64,000 nucleotides of DNA. Source: Chitinivibrionales bacterium. Lineage in GTDB: Bacteria > Fibrobacterota > Chitinivibrionia > Chitinivibrionales > FEN-1185. The notes under the pieces were generated by a model. It was not told where the DNA came from. It saw only the letters and a list, made by a program, of their open reading frames with translations, and did no database searches. Positions 17,455 to 26,320 of the stretch are shown one piece after another (position 1 is the stretch's first letter; each line of letters starts with the position of its first letter). Location: contig DATJAL010000052.1 in assembly GCA_035516255.1 (NCBI GenBank), forward strand, positions 281,556 through 345,555, written 5' to 3'. The position numbers and the translations under genes were made by a program.

Positions 17455-19167
17455 TTACCGTAGAATAAAGATGCTTTTTTCGATTCGTTCTTGCCCGTTG
17501 TCAAGCATTAAAATACATGATCCGGACGCCGCACGCAGGGAATTGAAGGAGAGGCGCGCCCTGCCCGGCGTCATGCCGCGAACCAGCGGCGTGAGATCGG
17601 CGATCATCCTGCCGCCGGGAGAGTAGAGAACGCAGGCCGCACGCTCCGGACGCACGAGAACAAACGACAGGCCCGTCCGCGAACATAGCGCACCTTCGGC
17701 ACGCTGCGGTCTGGTTGGAACGGGCTCCGCCGCGGTCGTCGGCAGCGCTTCGCCGTTCTTCCAGGGAAATACTCTTACGGCGCAGTTGTAACCGCTCGGA
17801 TCCATGGCGGTGTATACGCCGTTGAGCCACATGCAGTCGATCTTCATGTTGGGCTTGTGGTTGCGCGGCACGCACGGCAGCATGTTCTTATTGAGCGAAC
17901 CCCGGGTGATGGCGATGCTGTCCCAGGTGACGCCGCCGTCGCCGGTTGTCCATCTGTCAAGCTCGTGCACCGTGTCGACGGTCACCCAGGCCGCGGCCGA
18001 AAGGGTTTTGTAATTGGCGACCGAGGTGTCCATGAGATTGAAGGCCGTGCCGGCCGGCCTGAGCAGCTGCCTGCACAGGTAAATATTATCCGGGTTCTCG
18101 TGGTCGAAGGTGAGGCCGGCAAAAAAGCCGCTCTGCGCGCCCCGGTACGCGCCGCTGTTGATGAGCGGCCGCTTGAACCAGGAGGAGCCGGTCCAGCGCT
18201 CATACCAGTATTCGTACAGGGTGGTGCTCTGGAACGAGCAGAACAAAATCACCGGATTGTTCGTAGCGTCGTAGGCGATGTCGCAGCAGGTGTTGCTGAA
18301 ACCGGCGCCGTAGGTGTACGAGTAGAAAATGGTGTCGAGCTGCGTGTTGATCACCGGCAGTTTGTCGATGGTGGTGATGACCGAATTGTCGGCGTTGTAG
18401 AAGGTCCCGTTGTTGTATTTCATGTAATAAACCGGCCGCGACTTACCGTCGCCTTCACGGTTCTGATATTCTATGCAGATATGGATCGTCGAAAGCCCGT
18501 CAGACGCGTACTTGAGATACGGCTTGTATGCGCTGCCGACGTACAGGTACAACCGCTTCTTTGCACTCCACGTTACTCCCCAGTCGTCGCTGGTGCAGAA
18601 TGCCGGGCAGTAATTGTCAGTTTCTCCGGCATATTGAGTGTTGTCACGGTAGAAAATGTAGAAACGCCCCTGTGTCCCTTCGTTCTTGAGAAACACCGCG
18701 TTGCAATAGCAGTACCCGCCGTTTCCGCCCGGATAATAGGGGCCGTCCCATGAAGTGATGTCTTCCGGGTTTTTGGTAATGTATTCGGTCACCTCTCCGC
18801 CGTCGTGGCCGGTGCAGAAGATGAGCATCCTGCCGTCCGGCCGGAAGATGATGGCCGGATGGTTGTGGTCGCTGCCGTTATAGGGCATCTTCGGGGTGAA
18901 GGTCGTGAACGTATCGCCCGTCTCGTGGTCGTACCAGCCCACGCCCTTGGCGCCGGTGCTTGTGTTCCAACTCATGTAGGTGCGTTTGTGCGTTCCCTCG
19001 TAGTACACCGCCTTCGGTTCGCCGTACCAGGTCCACATGCCGTCCATGGAAATGGCGCCGAATTGTTCCCCGGGCTTGGGGATCGCCTGCGCGGGGGAGT
19101 TGACATATGCGATAAACACGGCGGCGCATGCTGACGCGAGAATCAGGAATTTATTACGTACCTTCAT
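17455..19167 (-). CDS. Secreted BNR_4-type beta-propeller protein, copy E
   Basis: 570 residues, closest to copy D. Signal peptide to about PAQ, TWYGEPKAVYYEGTH, the His motif reads GSDHNHP (first Asp replaced by Ser, residues 98-104), CTGHDG, SDDWGVTW, SLNKNMLPCVPRNHK. The C-terminal domain has VLYSPGGRMIADLTPLV and ends KSIFILR, more diverged than the propeller. AAAGGAGCG precedes the ATG. The propeller is more conserved than the sorting-like tail, as expected if ligand binding or catalysis is under selection and the tail only needs to be recognised for export. Confidence 0.75.
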   Translation of the reverse strand: MKVRNKFLILASACAAVFIAYVNSPAQAIPKPGEQFGAISMDGMWTWYGEPKAVYYEGTHKRTYMSWNTSTGAKGVGWYDHETGDTFTTFTPKMPYNGSDHNHPAIIFRPDGRMLIFCTGHDGGEVTEYITKNPEDITSWDGPYYPGGNGGYCYCNAVFLKNEGTQGRFYIFYRDNTQYAGETDNYCPAFCTSDDWGVTWSAKKRLYLYVGSAYKPYLKYASDGLSTIHICIEYQNREGDGKSRPVYYMKYNNGTFYNADNSVITTIDKLPVINTQLDTIFYSYTYGAGFSNTCCDIAYDATNNPVILFCSFQSTTLYEYWYERWTGSSWFKRPLINSGAYRGAQSGFFAGLTFDHENPDNIYLCRQLLRPAGTAFNLMDTSVANYKTLSAAAWVTVDTVHELDRWTTGDGGVTWDSIAITRGSLNKNMLPCVPRNHKPNMKIDCMWLNGVYTAMDPSGYNCAVRVFPWKNGEALPTTAAEPVPTRPQRAEGALCSRTGLSFVLVRPERAACVLYSPGGRMIADLTPLVRGMTPGRARLSFNSLRAASGSCILMLDNGQERIEKSIFILR

Positions 19168-19181
19168 GAGCGCTCCTTTTA

Positions 19182-20906
19182 TCAGGGAATAATGATCCTG
19201 TCCGCAATTGAATATTGTCCATTCTCAAATCTCAGCAGGTAAACGCCCTTTGGAACCGAAAGGGATGAAAATGCTATGAATGACGTACCGGATGCCATTC
19301 TGCGGACTAGCGGCGTGAGGCTTTTCGCGAGCTTTCCGTTGAGCGAATACAGCGTGAACGACGAGCGTTGCGGATTTACAAGAGTGAATGAGATTCCGGT
19401 CCTGCTCAAGGTAAAACCGAGGTCGCGGGAGGCGTGCGGCTGCGCGGGCTGCTTGGTGCCAACGGGTTCGAGGAACGGATACACGCGCAAGGCCAATTGA
19501 TATCCGGGAGTCCCGTTGATCGGCGTCGGGCTCATGCTCTGGTAGATGCCGTTGAGCCACATGACCTCGATCTTCGTTCCGGTCTTGTGATGGCGCGGCA
19601 CGCAGGGAAGGCAGTTGGTGTTCATGTAAATGGTTGAATTAGTGTTGCGGGTGATCGGCATGGTATCCCAGGTGGCGCCGCCGTCATTTGTGGTCCACTT
19701 TTCAAGCTCATGCGGATAGGCCGCAGTTGTCCAGCACGTGGCCTTGAGGTTGGTTTTATAATTTGTGTAGCTGGTGTCGGCCATGTTGAACGGCGTCGCC
19801 GACGGCTTGAGCATCTGGCGGCACAGATACACGTTGCTCGGGTTCTCGTGGTCGAGGGTGACGCCGGCGGCAAAGCCGCTCTGGCAGCCGCGGTACATGC
19901 CGCTGTTGACAAAGGGCGTCTTGAACCAGGTTGTGCCTGTCCAGCGCATGTACCAGTAGATATTAATCGACGTGTCCTTGAACATGTCCATCACGGTAAC
20001 GGGGTTGTTGTTCGCGTCGAGCGCGACGTCATAACAGGTGTTGCTGCAGCCGAACCGGTTTGCGTAGAAGATCGTGTCCATGTCGTAGTCGTGCACGGGC
20101 AAGGTGGCCATGGTGGCTAGTTGCCTGCCGTTGGCGCAATAAAACGTGCCGTTCTTGTACTTCATGAAATAAATCGGCTTGACTGCCGAGTTGCCCTGGC
20201 GGTTTTCGCGCTCGACAACCATGTGGATTTCGGTGCTGTCGTCCGAAGCGTACTTGACATATGGTTTATAGCTGCCGCCGGTGAACATGTGGTACTTGCG
20301 GCTCCAGGTGACGCCCCAGTCGTCGCTGAAGCAGAAGCACGGTTCCCACACCACCGTGCCGTCAGGATATCCGCCGGCATTGTCGCGAAAGAAGAGGTAC
20401 AAACGGCCCTGGGGGCCTTCTCCCTTGAGGAAGACTGCGTTGGGGTAGCAGTAGCCGCCGGCGCCGCCGGGGTTGATGGCAGTTTGCCAGGAGGTGATGT
20501 CTTCGGGATTCTTCGAAATCAATTCGGTGATGGTGCCGCCGTCATGGCCGGTGCAAAAGATGACAATCCTGCCGTCGGGCCGTGCGATGATTGCCGGGTG
20601 ATTGTGGTCGTCGGCGCCGTAGGGCATCGGCGGAAGCGTGGTGACGAACGTGTCCTTTGTGTCGTGGTCGTAGTACGCGATGCCCTTGGTGCCCGTGGAG
20701 GTGTTCCATGCCATGTAGGTGCGCTTGTGCGTTCCTTCGTAGTAAATGGCCTTGGGCTCGGCATACCATGTGTAAATCGCGTCCTTTGTGATGGAGGAGA
20801 ACTGCTCGCCCGGTTTCGGAATGGCCTGAGCGCTTAAACGGAAGGCTATGGCGGTGACGAGAAACGTTAATAGACAAACGGGAACAAACATCGTTCTCTT
20901 GTTCAT
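19182..20906 (-). CDS. Secreted BNR_4-type beta-propeller protein, copy F
   Basis: 574 residues from ATG 20906, chosen because it follows a GGGGGA box and begins a clean signal peptide (MNKRTMFVPV, cleavage about LSAQ); upstream in-frame codons add a non-signal leader. Landmarks are TWYAEPKAIYYEGTH (Gly replaced by Ala), DDHNHP (99-104), CTGHDG, SDDWGVTW, the long-subtype insertion, and a slightly different CLPCVPRHHK region preceded by an extra Asn/Thr-rich loop (RNTNSTIYMNTN). The C-terminal domain has LYSLNGKLAKSLTPLV and ends DRIIIP. It is followed after 14 nt by copy E. Confidence 0.75.
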   Translation of the reverse strand: MNKRTMFVPVCLLTFLVTAIAFRLSAQAIPKPGEQFSSITKDAIYTWYAEPKAIYYEGTHKRTYMAWNTSTGTKGIAYYDHDTKDTFVTTLPPMPYGADDHNHPAIIARPDGRIVIFCTGHDGGTITELISKNPEDITSWQTAINPGGAGGYCYPNAVFLKGEGPQGRLYLFFRDNAGGYPDGTVVWEPCFCFSDDWGVTWSRKYHMFTGGSYKPYVKYASDDSTEIHMVVERENRQGNSAVKPIYFMKYKNGTFYCANGRQLATMATLPVHDYDMDTIFYANRFGCSNTCYDVALDANNNPVTVMDMFKDTSINIYWYMRWTGTTWFKTPFVNSGMYRGCQSGFAAGVTLDHENPSNVYLCRQMLKPSATPFNMADTSYTNYKTNLKATCWTTAAYPHELEKWTTNDGGATWDTMPITRNTNSTIYMNTNCLPCVPRHHKTGTKIEVMWLNGIYQSMSPTPINGTPGYQLALRVYPFLEPVGTKQPAQPHASRDLGFTLSRTGISFTLVNPQRSSFTLYSLNGKLAKSLTPLVRRMASGTSFIAFSSLSVPKGVYLLRFENGQYSIADRIIIP

Positions 20907-21032
20907 AATTCCCCCTGCGAATGAAGAAAAAAATAGTAAAGCCCGCACGCATTCTTTCTTGTCAAAAAGAACGCGTGCCGCTTGTTGCTTCAACCTGTTT
21001 TCATCCGCAGTGTTGATCTGCCGATGAAAAAA

Positions 21033-22676
21033 TTACCGCGCTACAATAAAGTTCTGCGAATAATAATTCGCGCCGTCAAACAGTTTTGCAATATACGATC
21101 CGTGGGCGAGCCCCATTTCGCTCCATAACGCCGAATTCATCCCCGTTCTCATCGAATGCACCTTGGCAGTCAGGTTTGCGACGCAGCGTCCCTGAAGGTT
21201 GTATACACGGAGCGTTGCCGATGCAGGGGAAGCGAGCGAAAACGAAAGACCGCTCACGAGAATGTTGAAACCCGATGCCTTGGGCTCCCGCCGCTCGAAC
21301 CCGGACTTGATGGGCGTCTGGCCCGCCGCGATTTTCGTGGAATCGAAGGTGTACATTTTCACGTCCATGGAGAACGGGCCGCCCCACGTGGTGTAGGTGC
21401 CGTAATTCCAGACCACGTCGATCTTCCCGCCGGGCGTGTTGCGCGGCACGATCGGCCTGCAGTTCTTTGCCGCGGATCCTGAGGTGATCTGCCAATACGT
21501 CCACGTCGCGCCCTTGTCCGTCGTCACCCACCGTTCGAGTTCGAATACGCCGTTCACGTGCGTGCTCAGATAGACGATGTTCGGATTCACATGGTCGAGA
21601 ATGAGGCCGCCGCTGAAGCCGACTTCCTGTCCGCCCTCGGTCATGGGGCCGCCGCTGTTGATGAGGAAATGATGGTTCCATTTTGCTCCGTCCCACCGGT
21701 AGTAGTAATAGCGGTGGTTTGCGCCCGACGGATCATAAATGTCGTAAACGAACACCGGATATCCGTCGGGGTCAAGCGCCACGTCCCATCCGGTGCCGAT
21801 GGTGCCGCTCAATCCGTCCGGAGGGTTTGCCGGATAGTAAACGGTGTCCACCTCCGCCGTGGTGATGGGCGCGGCCGCGTCCTGGGCGACGGTCTTGATG
21901 AGCGTGCCGTTCATTTTATAGAACCCGCCGTTATAATAGTACATGAAATAAGTGGGCTTTGGCGGCGGGTTGTTCCGGTTGTCATTTTCGATAAGCATGT
22001 AGATCTTGTCTTTTCCGTTCGAGCAGTATTTGCAGTACGGCCGCATGCCCGCGCCTTCGGTGCCGCCGAAGAAATATTTTGTCGCCGTGCTCCAGGTTGC
22101 ACCACCGTCGTCACTGGTCTGGTAATAGGGCATTCCCGCGTCACCGCCCTCCGTTGAAGGCCCTCTGAAAAACAAGTACAGCCTGTTGTTCTCCGCGCTC
22201 AACTGGCAGACGTTCGGATACGTGCATCCGACATTAACGGTTTTTTCCGCGCCCCAGGAAGTGATGTCTTCGGCATTCGTCGAAATGCGGCTGTACCACG
22301 ACGCGCCGTAATGCTCGCTGTAAAAGGTGATGATGTGACCGTTGGGGAGAATCGTCAAGGTCGTGGTGTTGTGGTCATCAAACCCGAAGCCCGTTTTCAG
22401 GTCAAAGGTCTGAATGGTTCCATTGGAATGGTCGAACGAGGCGATGGCGGCCTCGCCCGGGTTGTTGTCGGAGTGGAAAAAGCCTACATAGGTTTTTTCC
22501 TTTGTGCCCTTGTAATACACCGCCCTTGGATCATGGTACCATGTCCAGCATCCCTGCGGCGAAAGCGTGGCGCAGGACGCGCCGGTTTTGGGATACTCGG
22601 TTTGTGCGACAATGCCGTTTGCAAAGAAGGCTACCGCCAGTGCTGCGAGCATGAGCGGCTTGAAAATCCTGATCAT
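21033..22676 (-). CDS. Secreted BNR_4-type beta-propeller protein, copy G (divergent)
   Basis: 547 residues, the most divergent member and the first of the seven propellers to be transcribed. Signal peptide to about IVAQ. TWYHDPRAVYYKGTK replaces the TWYGEPK motif, DDHNTT (100-105) replaces DDHxHP so the second His is lost, and YSEHYG replaces GHDG. Asp box SDDGGATW and SAAKNCRPIVPRN remain, but the following His of PRxHK is lost. The C-terminal domain has VYNLQGRCVANLTAKV and ends QNFIVAR. The changes at three His-containing sites suggest a different substrate, a different mechanism, or a binding-only role. Confidence 0.72.
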   Translation of the reverse strand: MIRIFKPLMLAALAVAFFANGIVAQTEYPKTGASCATLSPQGCWTWYHDPRAVYYKGTKEKTYVGFFHSDNNPGEAAIASFDHSNGTIQTFDLKTGFGFDDHNTTTLTILPNGHIITFYSEHYGASWYSRISTNAEDITSWGAEKTVNVGCTYPNVCQLSAENNRLYLFFRGPSTEGGDAGMPYYQTSDDGGATWSTATKYFFGGTEGAGMRPYCKYCSNGKDKIYMLIENDNRNNPPPKPTYFMYYYNGGFYKMNGTLIKTVAQDAAAPITTAEVDTVYYPANPPDGLSGTIGTGWDVALDPDGYPVFVYDIYDPSGANHRYYYYRWDGAKWNHHFLINSGGPMTEGGQEVGFSGGLILDHVNPNIVYLSTHVNGVFELERWVTTDKGATWTYWQITSGSAAKNCRPIVPRNTPGGKIDVVWNYGTYTTWGGPFSMDVKMYTFDSTKIAAGQTPIKSGFERREPKASGFNILVSGLSFSLASPASATLRVYNLQGRCVANLTAKVHSMRTGMNSALWSEMGLAHGSYIAKLFDGANYYSQNFIVAR

Positions 22677-22716
22677 GGGAGGTCCTTTCTTTTAAAGTGG
22701 GGGTGATGTTTTTTGG

Positions 22717-23889
22717 TTATTTATTTTCGATTCTGATGATATACACGCCGGGCCGTACATTGTTTCTTCCTGATGCCGCTACGGCCGACGAACGGATGAT
22801 TTTTCCATCAAGTGAATATATCGCGGCTATGTTTCCCTCCTTGTCAAACACGGACAAATCGTTACCGTTGAAAAGCACTTTTTGCAATCCGTAAAGGTGT
22901 TTTGTGTTCCCCGCCGAACGAATTGTGTTAACGCCGTTTCGTGTGGAGCCGCATTTATTGACCGGCCCCCAGTCGCGCGCGCAAATCGAGTCGGCCACGC
23001 GATTCGCCCACTTGTAATCGCCGTTATGGTTGTAATGGGTGTACAATCCGTCTTCGGAGTACATGGTGAGGCTGTCGGTCGGAATCAGCACCGTGTTGGA
23101 AATGGTTTTCGCCGCGAGCTTGTTCTGGGCCATGAGGGCCCTGATCGCGCCTGCCCACGGCCCGGTGATGCTGTAATCATCGGTGGTCGGTTTCTTGGGG
23201 TCACCACCCATGACGGGATAATCGGACTGTATCAAGGGGAGATTGGGCAGTCCGAGACTGTCGCGCAGGTAGGTTATGACGCTGTCAATATGGCTGCAAT
23301 AATTAATAATGCTCACATAGTTCGAGTCGCCGTTGCAATATTGAATCTCAACAATATTGAAGATCATCACCACACCCGCGAGATGGCAATTTTGTTCGAG
23401 AATTTTTCCCTGCTTCACAAACGCCTTTAGATCACCCGAGTTCGGCGGCTGGAAATGCGTAAGCTGCCACGCCGAGCCCGAGAGCTGCGCCACACCAAAA
23501 TGATAGCCCGGATAGTCTTTCACCATCCGTTTAAGAAAAGGGGTCCCCGGGCTGTACTTGACAACTGCGTTGAGGGGGTTTTTCGAGTCGAAGCACATCG
23601 GGTCGATTCCGGGCTGCCAGGAATATTGCGGCGGACAAGGGTCGGCATACGTGTAGCAATTGTCGGTCATGACGTATTTCCAGGCATAATTGTCGGTGAT
23701 CGTGTCCGCCGGCGTGTCCCTGCCCGACATGACGGAGTTCCCGAGAAAGAAATAGAGGTAAATCGAATCCTTGGGGAAAAACTTGCCGCCAAGCGTGAGG
23801 CCTGCCTGACCAAATGCCGAAAGCGAAAGCAGCATGATGAAAGCAACGGAATAAATCGTTTTTATTTTTCTTCCCCCGGTTTCCTTCAT
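22717..23889 (-). CDS. Secreted SGNH/SASA-like esterase with C-terminal sorting-like domain, copy 1
   Basis: 390 residues from ATG 23889, which follows GGGGGGAGG and starts a clear signal peptide (cleavage about AFGQ). The block GNSVMSGR (50-57) resembles the GQSNMAGR nucleophile motif of carbohydrate acetylesterases (CE6 / SASA domain), with Ser52 as candidate nucleophile; a late DGLYTHYNHNGDYKW segment fits the Asp/His end of an SGNH triad. The usual Gln-Ser-Asn is altered (Asn-Ser-Val), so the family assignment is tentative. The last ~75 residues form a sorting-like domain ending GVYIIRIENK. Likely removes acetyl or other esters from the polysaccharide handled by the locus. Confidence 0.6.
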   Translation of the reverse strand: MKETGGRKIKTIYSVAFIMLLSLSAFGQAGLTLGGKFFPKDSIYLYFFLGNSVMSGRDTPADTITDNYAWKYVMTDNCYTYADPCPPQYSWQPGIDPMCFDSKNPLNAVVKYSPGTPFLKRMVKDYPGYHFGVAQLSGSAWQLTHFQPPNSGDLKAFVKQGKILEQNCHLAGVVMIFNIVEIQYCNGDSNYVSIINYCSHIDSVITYLRDSLGLPNLPLIQSDYPVMGGDPKKPTTDDYSITGPWAGAIRALMAQNKLAAKTISNTVLIPTDSLTMYSEDGLYTHYNHNGDYKWANRVADSICARDWGPVNKCGSTRNGVNTIRSAGNTKHLYGLQKVLFNGNDLSVFDKEGNIAAIYSLDGKIIRSSAVAASGRNNVRPGVYIIRIENK

Positions 23890-23968
23890 GTAAAAATCCT
23901 CCCCCCGCTTAATTTTATCCGGCGCGTGGCCGCCCTGCCCCGGAAGGCAGAGCGTCATGCCGGCACTA

Positions 23969-25090
23969 TTACTTTTCTACAGCCGGTCGCACAATGTAAA
24001 TACCCGGTGTAAGGTTTTGCCTTCGCACACTCGAAGATGAAAGGCCGAGCATCAATTTGCCGTTAGGTGAATAGAGGCTGAAAGATTTTCCGGCCTTTTC
24101 AAATACGGACCAGTTGGTTCCGTCGAACAGCACCTTTTGCATAAGCGGTGTATTATATGAAAGAAGCTGGCGTTGCTGAAAGGGCGAGACAGCCGTACTC
24201 ATCGGCGGAATCCAAGCCCGCGCAAACACCGTGTCCGCCGTGCGTGTTCCCCAGCCGGCGTTTCCGGCCGAGTCGTAATGATCCAAATAGCCTTGCGGAT
24301 CACAATTCAGGCAAATTGTCAGGCCATCGGTGGGAATAACCACAGAGTTCGATACAGTGCCTGGAACCTGGGAAATTTGCCTCATAATGCTCTTGGTCTG
24401 TGCCAGCGAGGTATCATACTGGGCCGTAGTATTGCTTTGAGCCAGAACAGGGTAGCCGGCATGAATGTAGGGCACTGTATACGAAACCCCCATATAAGAC
24501 AAGCTTCCCAGGTAGGAACGCATGTTACTCACCATGGTACTGACGTTTTGTAAATAATTGCCTGTGTCCTTTAATTGAACCTCAACAGTATTAAACATGG
24601 AGACAAGGCCCGCGATGGTAACATTGGGCTTAACAACATTCGCGTATTTCATCAATGTATCATATTCCGCCTTTGTATTATTGAGAAAGTGTTGACTAAG
24701 TTCCCACCCGGAATTTGACAGCTGGATGACCCCGAAATAATAAGTGGGGTACAGTGCATGCAACGCCTTAAGAAAAGGCATGATCGGACCGCCCTTCGGA
24801 TTGCCAGTAGTATTATATGCATCAGCGCATATCGGCTCTGCCGCAGGCAGCCAATCGTGGTTCGCTGGACTTACCTCATACTTCCAGAGATGAGGTTCAG
24901 AAACAAGGTCGTGGGATTTGGTGCGGCCTGACATCGCAGAATTGCCCATGTCAATGAAAAGCATGAAACTGTCTTTGGGGATAAAGTGGCCGCCTAAATT
25001 AAGGCCCGGCTGTGCATAACTTGACACGGCGAACATTGCAAGCACCGATAACAACAACGGAACCTTTTTAGTACTAAAATTAGAATACAT
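23969..25090 (-). CDS. Secreted SGNH/SASA-like esterase with C-terminal sorting-like domain, copy 2
   Basis: 373 residues, paralog of the gene just downstream (22717-23889). Signal peptide to about SYAQ, then GLNLGGHFIPKDS shared with copy 1, GNSAMSGR (49-56, Ser51), VIQLSNSGWELS matching copy 1 VAQLSGSAWQLT, FNTVEVQ, and a late LDHYDSAGNAGWGTR carrying the candidate catalytic His. The tail ends GIYIVRPAVEK. GAAAGG lies upstream of ATG. Base composition is more AT-rich than the propellers. Two adjacent paralogs with the same altered nucleophile block suggest a small esterase subfamily rather than decay. Confidence 0.6.
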   Translation of the reverse strand: MYSNFSTKKVPLLLSVLAMFAVSSYAQPGLNLGGHFIPKDSFMLFIDMGNSAMSGRTKSHDLVSEPHLWKYEVSPANHDWLPAAEPICADAYNTTGNPKGGPIMPFLKALHALYPTYYFGVIQLSNSGWELSQHFLNNTKAEYDTLMKYANVVKPNVTIAGLVSMFNTVEVQLKDTGNYLQNVSTMVSNMRSYLGSLSYMGVSYTVPYIHAGYPVLAQSNTTAQYDTSLAQTKSIMRQISQVPGTVSNSVVIPTDGLTICLNCDPQGYLDHYDSAGNAGWGTRTADTVFARAWIPPMSTAVSPFQQRQLLSYNTPLMQKVLFDGTNWSVFEKAGKSFSLYSPNGKLMLGLSSSSVRRQNLTPGIYIVRPAVEK

Positions 25091-25136
25091 AAGTAAATCC
25101 TTTCAAAAAAGGTTATATGTTTAATTCGTGATTATC

Positions 25137-26273
25137 TCAATATATCGGAAATTTGAACCCGATTCCCAAGGAAAAACCACTAAAATTGAGCCTGTCATCA
25201 TAATCCATTTTTACCATTCCGCCGAGGAAAATAGGAAACGACGGGTCATTTTTTTCGATGTTGTATTGCACAATGAACCAGGGGAAGGCTTTGGTGTGAA
25301 GCGTGGTTTTGGTTACATACGCCCAAGTACTGTCGGTCTTCTGCCCCGCGACGAACGACTTCTGGTCGGCCACGGTGTCGCTTGCGTCAAGAAATGCCTG
25401 GGCGAGCGTTCTTGTGGCAAAGGGGGAGGCGGTGTTGCCCCTTGAAAGAACGTCGTAGCCGGAGAATAACTGGGTCGGATAATAATAGCCGATGCTGAAT
25501 CCGTGATTTACCACTTCGGTCTTAATTCCAAAATCCGCAAACAATCCGATGCGGTCCGGCGTGACCACCCCTGCGTCGTTTTTCGCGCCCCAGCCGTCGC
25601 GTGCTACCTGGAAGGCCTTGGTATCGTAGGTGATCTCATCCGTGACCTGATCATACCCGTATTCCGAAGTTCGTATCGCAAAAAGTCCGGCGGCGTACGA
25701 CGCGCCTATGTTGATAATTCCCCAATCCGGCGCAAACGCATAGCTGGCCCGCGCCGTTGCGCTGAACAGGCCGTTGCCGACCTGGTTCTCGGAAGAGAGG
25801 AATGTCGTGTTGTCGCTCATGATCGTGGAATATCCCACCGGGAAACCAAGGGTGAGCCCGGCCGAAAACAGATTTGTCGTACCCCACGACCTGCCGATAT
25901 CAAGCATCAGGTCGCCGAACGGACCGGTTTTTCCTTCCGGTCCCTGTTTGATGAGAAACGGCATGCTAAGCTTGAGGTCAAGCACTTTTCCCGGATGAAA
26001 ATAAAGACTTGCCAGCGCCTCGGTTGTCTTAGTGCGGAAGAGTCCGTCGTATGCGGAACCGTAAAGCTTTGAACTGTCGGCGATCATTCCCTCACTCAGG
26101 ATGACATCGGCGTCGAACAATTTCCCGGGAATTCCTTTTCCGATCCATCTCAAATTCATGTCGCCCGACACTCCAAGGCTGTTTTCACCGACCTGCATGG
26201 TCTGGCTCGACGCTGCAAAAACCAACGCCACTACCGCGATGAAGGGGATGGCTTTGCAAGTATGTGATTTCAT
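25137..26273 (-). CDS. Outer-membrane beta-barrel protein, copy 1
   Basis: 378 residues with signal peptide and a strand-rich body rich in aromatic residues and GxxxxxFP loops, ending GIGFKFPIY; a terminal aromatic residue is typical of barrels recognised by the BAM machinery. No enzymatic motif is visible. It resembles general outer-membrane transporter/usher-like barrels (such as the MetA-pathway phenol-degradation group) only in style. Located between the esterases and its paralog at 26321, it may form the diffusion channel for oligosaccharides, since no SusC/SusD pair is present. AAAGGATC precedes the ATG. Confidence 0.65.
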   Translation of the reverse strand: MKSHTCKAIPFIAVVALVFAASSQTMQVGENSLGVSGDMNLRWIGKGIPGKLFDADVILSEGMIADSSKLYGSAYDGLFRTKTTEALASLYFHPGKVLDLKLSMPFLIKQGPEGKTGPFGDLMLDIGRSWGTTNLFSAGLTLGFPVGYSTIMSDNTTFLSSENQVGNGLFSATARASYAFAPDWGIINIGASYAAGLFAIRTSEYGYDQVTDEITYDTKAFQVARDGWGAKNDAGVVTPDRIGLFADFGIKTEVVNHGFSIGYYYPTQLFSGYDVLSRGNTASPFATRTLAQAFLDASDTVADQKSFVAGQKTDSTWAYVTKTTLHTKAFPWFIVQYNIEKNDPSFPIFLGGMVKMDYDDRLNFSGFSLGIGFKFPIY

Positions 26274-26320
26274 CTAACGATCCTTTCTCTTTTACCCCGG
26301 CTCGCCGTGCCGCATTACCG

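Noticed and set aside
10746..22676. Sialidase (GH33) identity for the propellers because of Asp-box-like repeats
   Set aside because: Asp boxes are structural in many propellers; no FRIP/YRIP motif or sialidase Arg triad was seen, and the GH105/KDG context favours lyase-type chemistry.
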